Shown one piece after another: positions 14,989 through 15,140 of a stretch of 15,140 nt of DNA (the stretch's first letter is position 1; every line of letters begins with the position of its first letter). This DNA comes from an uncultured Steroidobacter sp. (GTDB lineage Bacteria > Pseudomonadota > Gammaproteobacteria > Steroidobacterales > Steroidobacteraceae), in assembly GCA_946478975.1 (NCBI GenBank), contig CAMLEO010000168.1, positions 1 through 15,140 of the forward strand. The letters are read 5' to 3'. A program made the translations under genes and the position numbers. Under the pieces are notes generated by a model. It was given only the letters and a program-made list of their open reading frames with translations, had not been told where the DNA came from and made no database searches.

Positions 14989-15140
14989 TCAATGCGTGGC
15001 GCGATTCTTCACCGGCTGCTCGACCGGTCGCTGCATGCTCAGCGTCACGGTGCTGGCATCGTGACTGACCGCCCGCGGAAAATAACTTTGCATGGCGTCC
15101 ACGAAGGCCATCGAGTCGCCCGCCTTGAACACACCGCCGA
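14989..15140 (-). CDS. FecR-like trans-envelope regulator, C-terminal fragment (5' end outside window)
   Basis: The frame is open from the window edge to a TGA at 14991-14989, giving 50 residues. The segment reads GGVFKAGDSMAFVDAMQSYF then PRAVSHDASTVTLSMQ, and ends in a polar tail. The G-V-F-x-x-G-D-x-x-x-F-x-x-A, Tyr-Phe, then short beta-strand pattern is that of the C-terminal domain of FecR proteins, which follows the periplasmic FecR domain and contacts the STN domain of the receptor. The order FecR then STN-type receptor is the standard FecI-FecR-FecA layout, so an ECF sigma gene is expected just beyond the window. The fragment is short, so this rests strongly on context. Confidence 0.5.
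   Translation of the reverse strand, partial: GGVFKAGDSMAFVDAMQSYFPRAVSHDASTVTLSMQRPVEQPVKNRATH

Overview
The window is a dense, GC-rich bacterial chromosome segment with no mobile element, RNA gene or CRISPR array that I can see. The features suggest a Gram-negative proteobacterium: signal peptides, an outer-membrane barrel, a TonB-dependent receptor with an STN domain, a FecR-type regulator, HDOD and GGDEF/EAL signalling proteins. The combination is typical of glycan-scavenging Gammaproteobacteria such as the Steroidobacter/Nevskia-Xanthomonas side of the class. That placement is inference; no marker gene is present.

Region A (1-6879, plus strand) is a tightly packed six-gene operon that begins before the window. 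In order it holds the C-terminus of a membrane glycosyltransferase, a SAM methyltransferase, a membrane-anchored right-handed beta-helix protein, a six-helix membrane protein with two PAS-like domains and no output domain, a small outer-membrane beta-barrel, and a membrane GGDEF-EAL protein. The GGDEF motif of the last is degenerate and its EAL site looks intact. Four of the five junctions are ATGA stop/start overlaps and the fifth is an 11-base overlap, so the genes are probably co-translated. The parts list (synthase-like enzyme, modifying enzyme, beta-helix, outer-membrane exit, c-di-GMP enzyme) fits a synthase-dependent exopolysaccharide system. It matches none of the standard alginate, cellulose, PNAG or Pel operons as far as the visible part allows, and it is the best candidate here for an undescribed system.

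Region B (6853-10164) holds two divergent genes. A BchE-like B12-binding radical SAM protein on the minus strand overlaps the end of the operon tail to tail. An HDOD-GAF signalling protein lies on the plus strand. They share an intergenic region of about 180 bases.

Region C (10168-15140, minus strand) looks like a small nutrient-uptake locus. Read in transcription order, it holds the C-terminus of a FecR-like anti-sigma/regulator, an STN-type TonB-dependent receptor, a 137-base spacer with three stem-loops (the last a good intrinsic terminator), and a secreted 612-residue protein that looks like an alpha-toroid plus beta-sandwich polysaccharide lyase or related glycan enzyme. The terminator ends only 16 bases before the start codon of the secreted enzyme, which suggests that its expression depends on read-through or attenuation.
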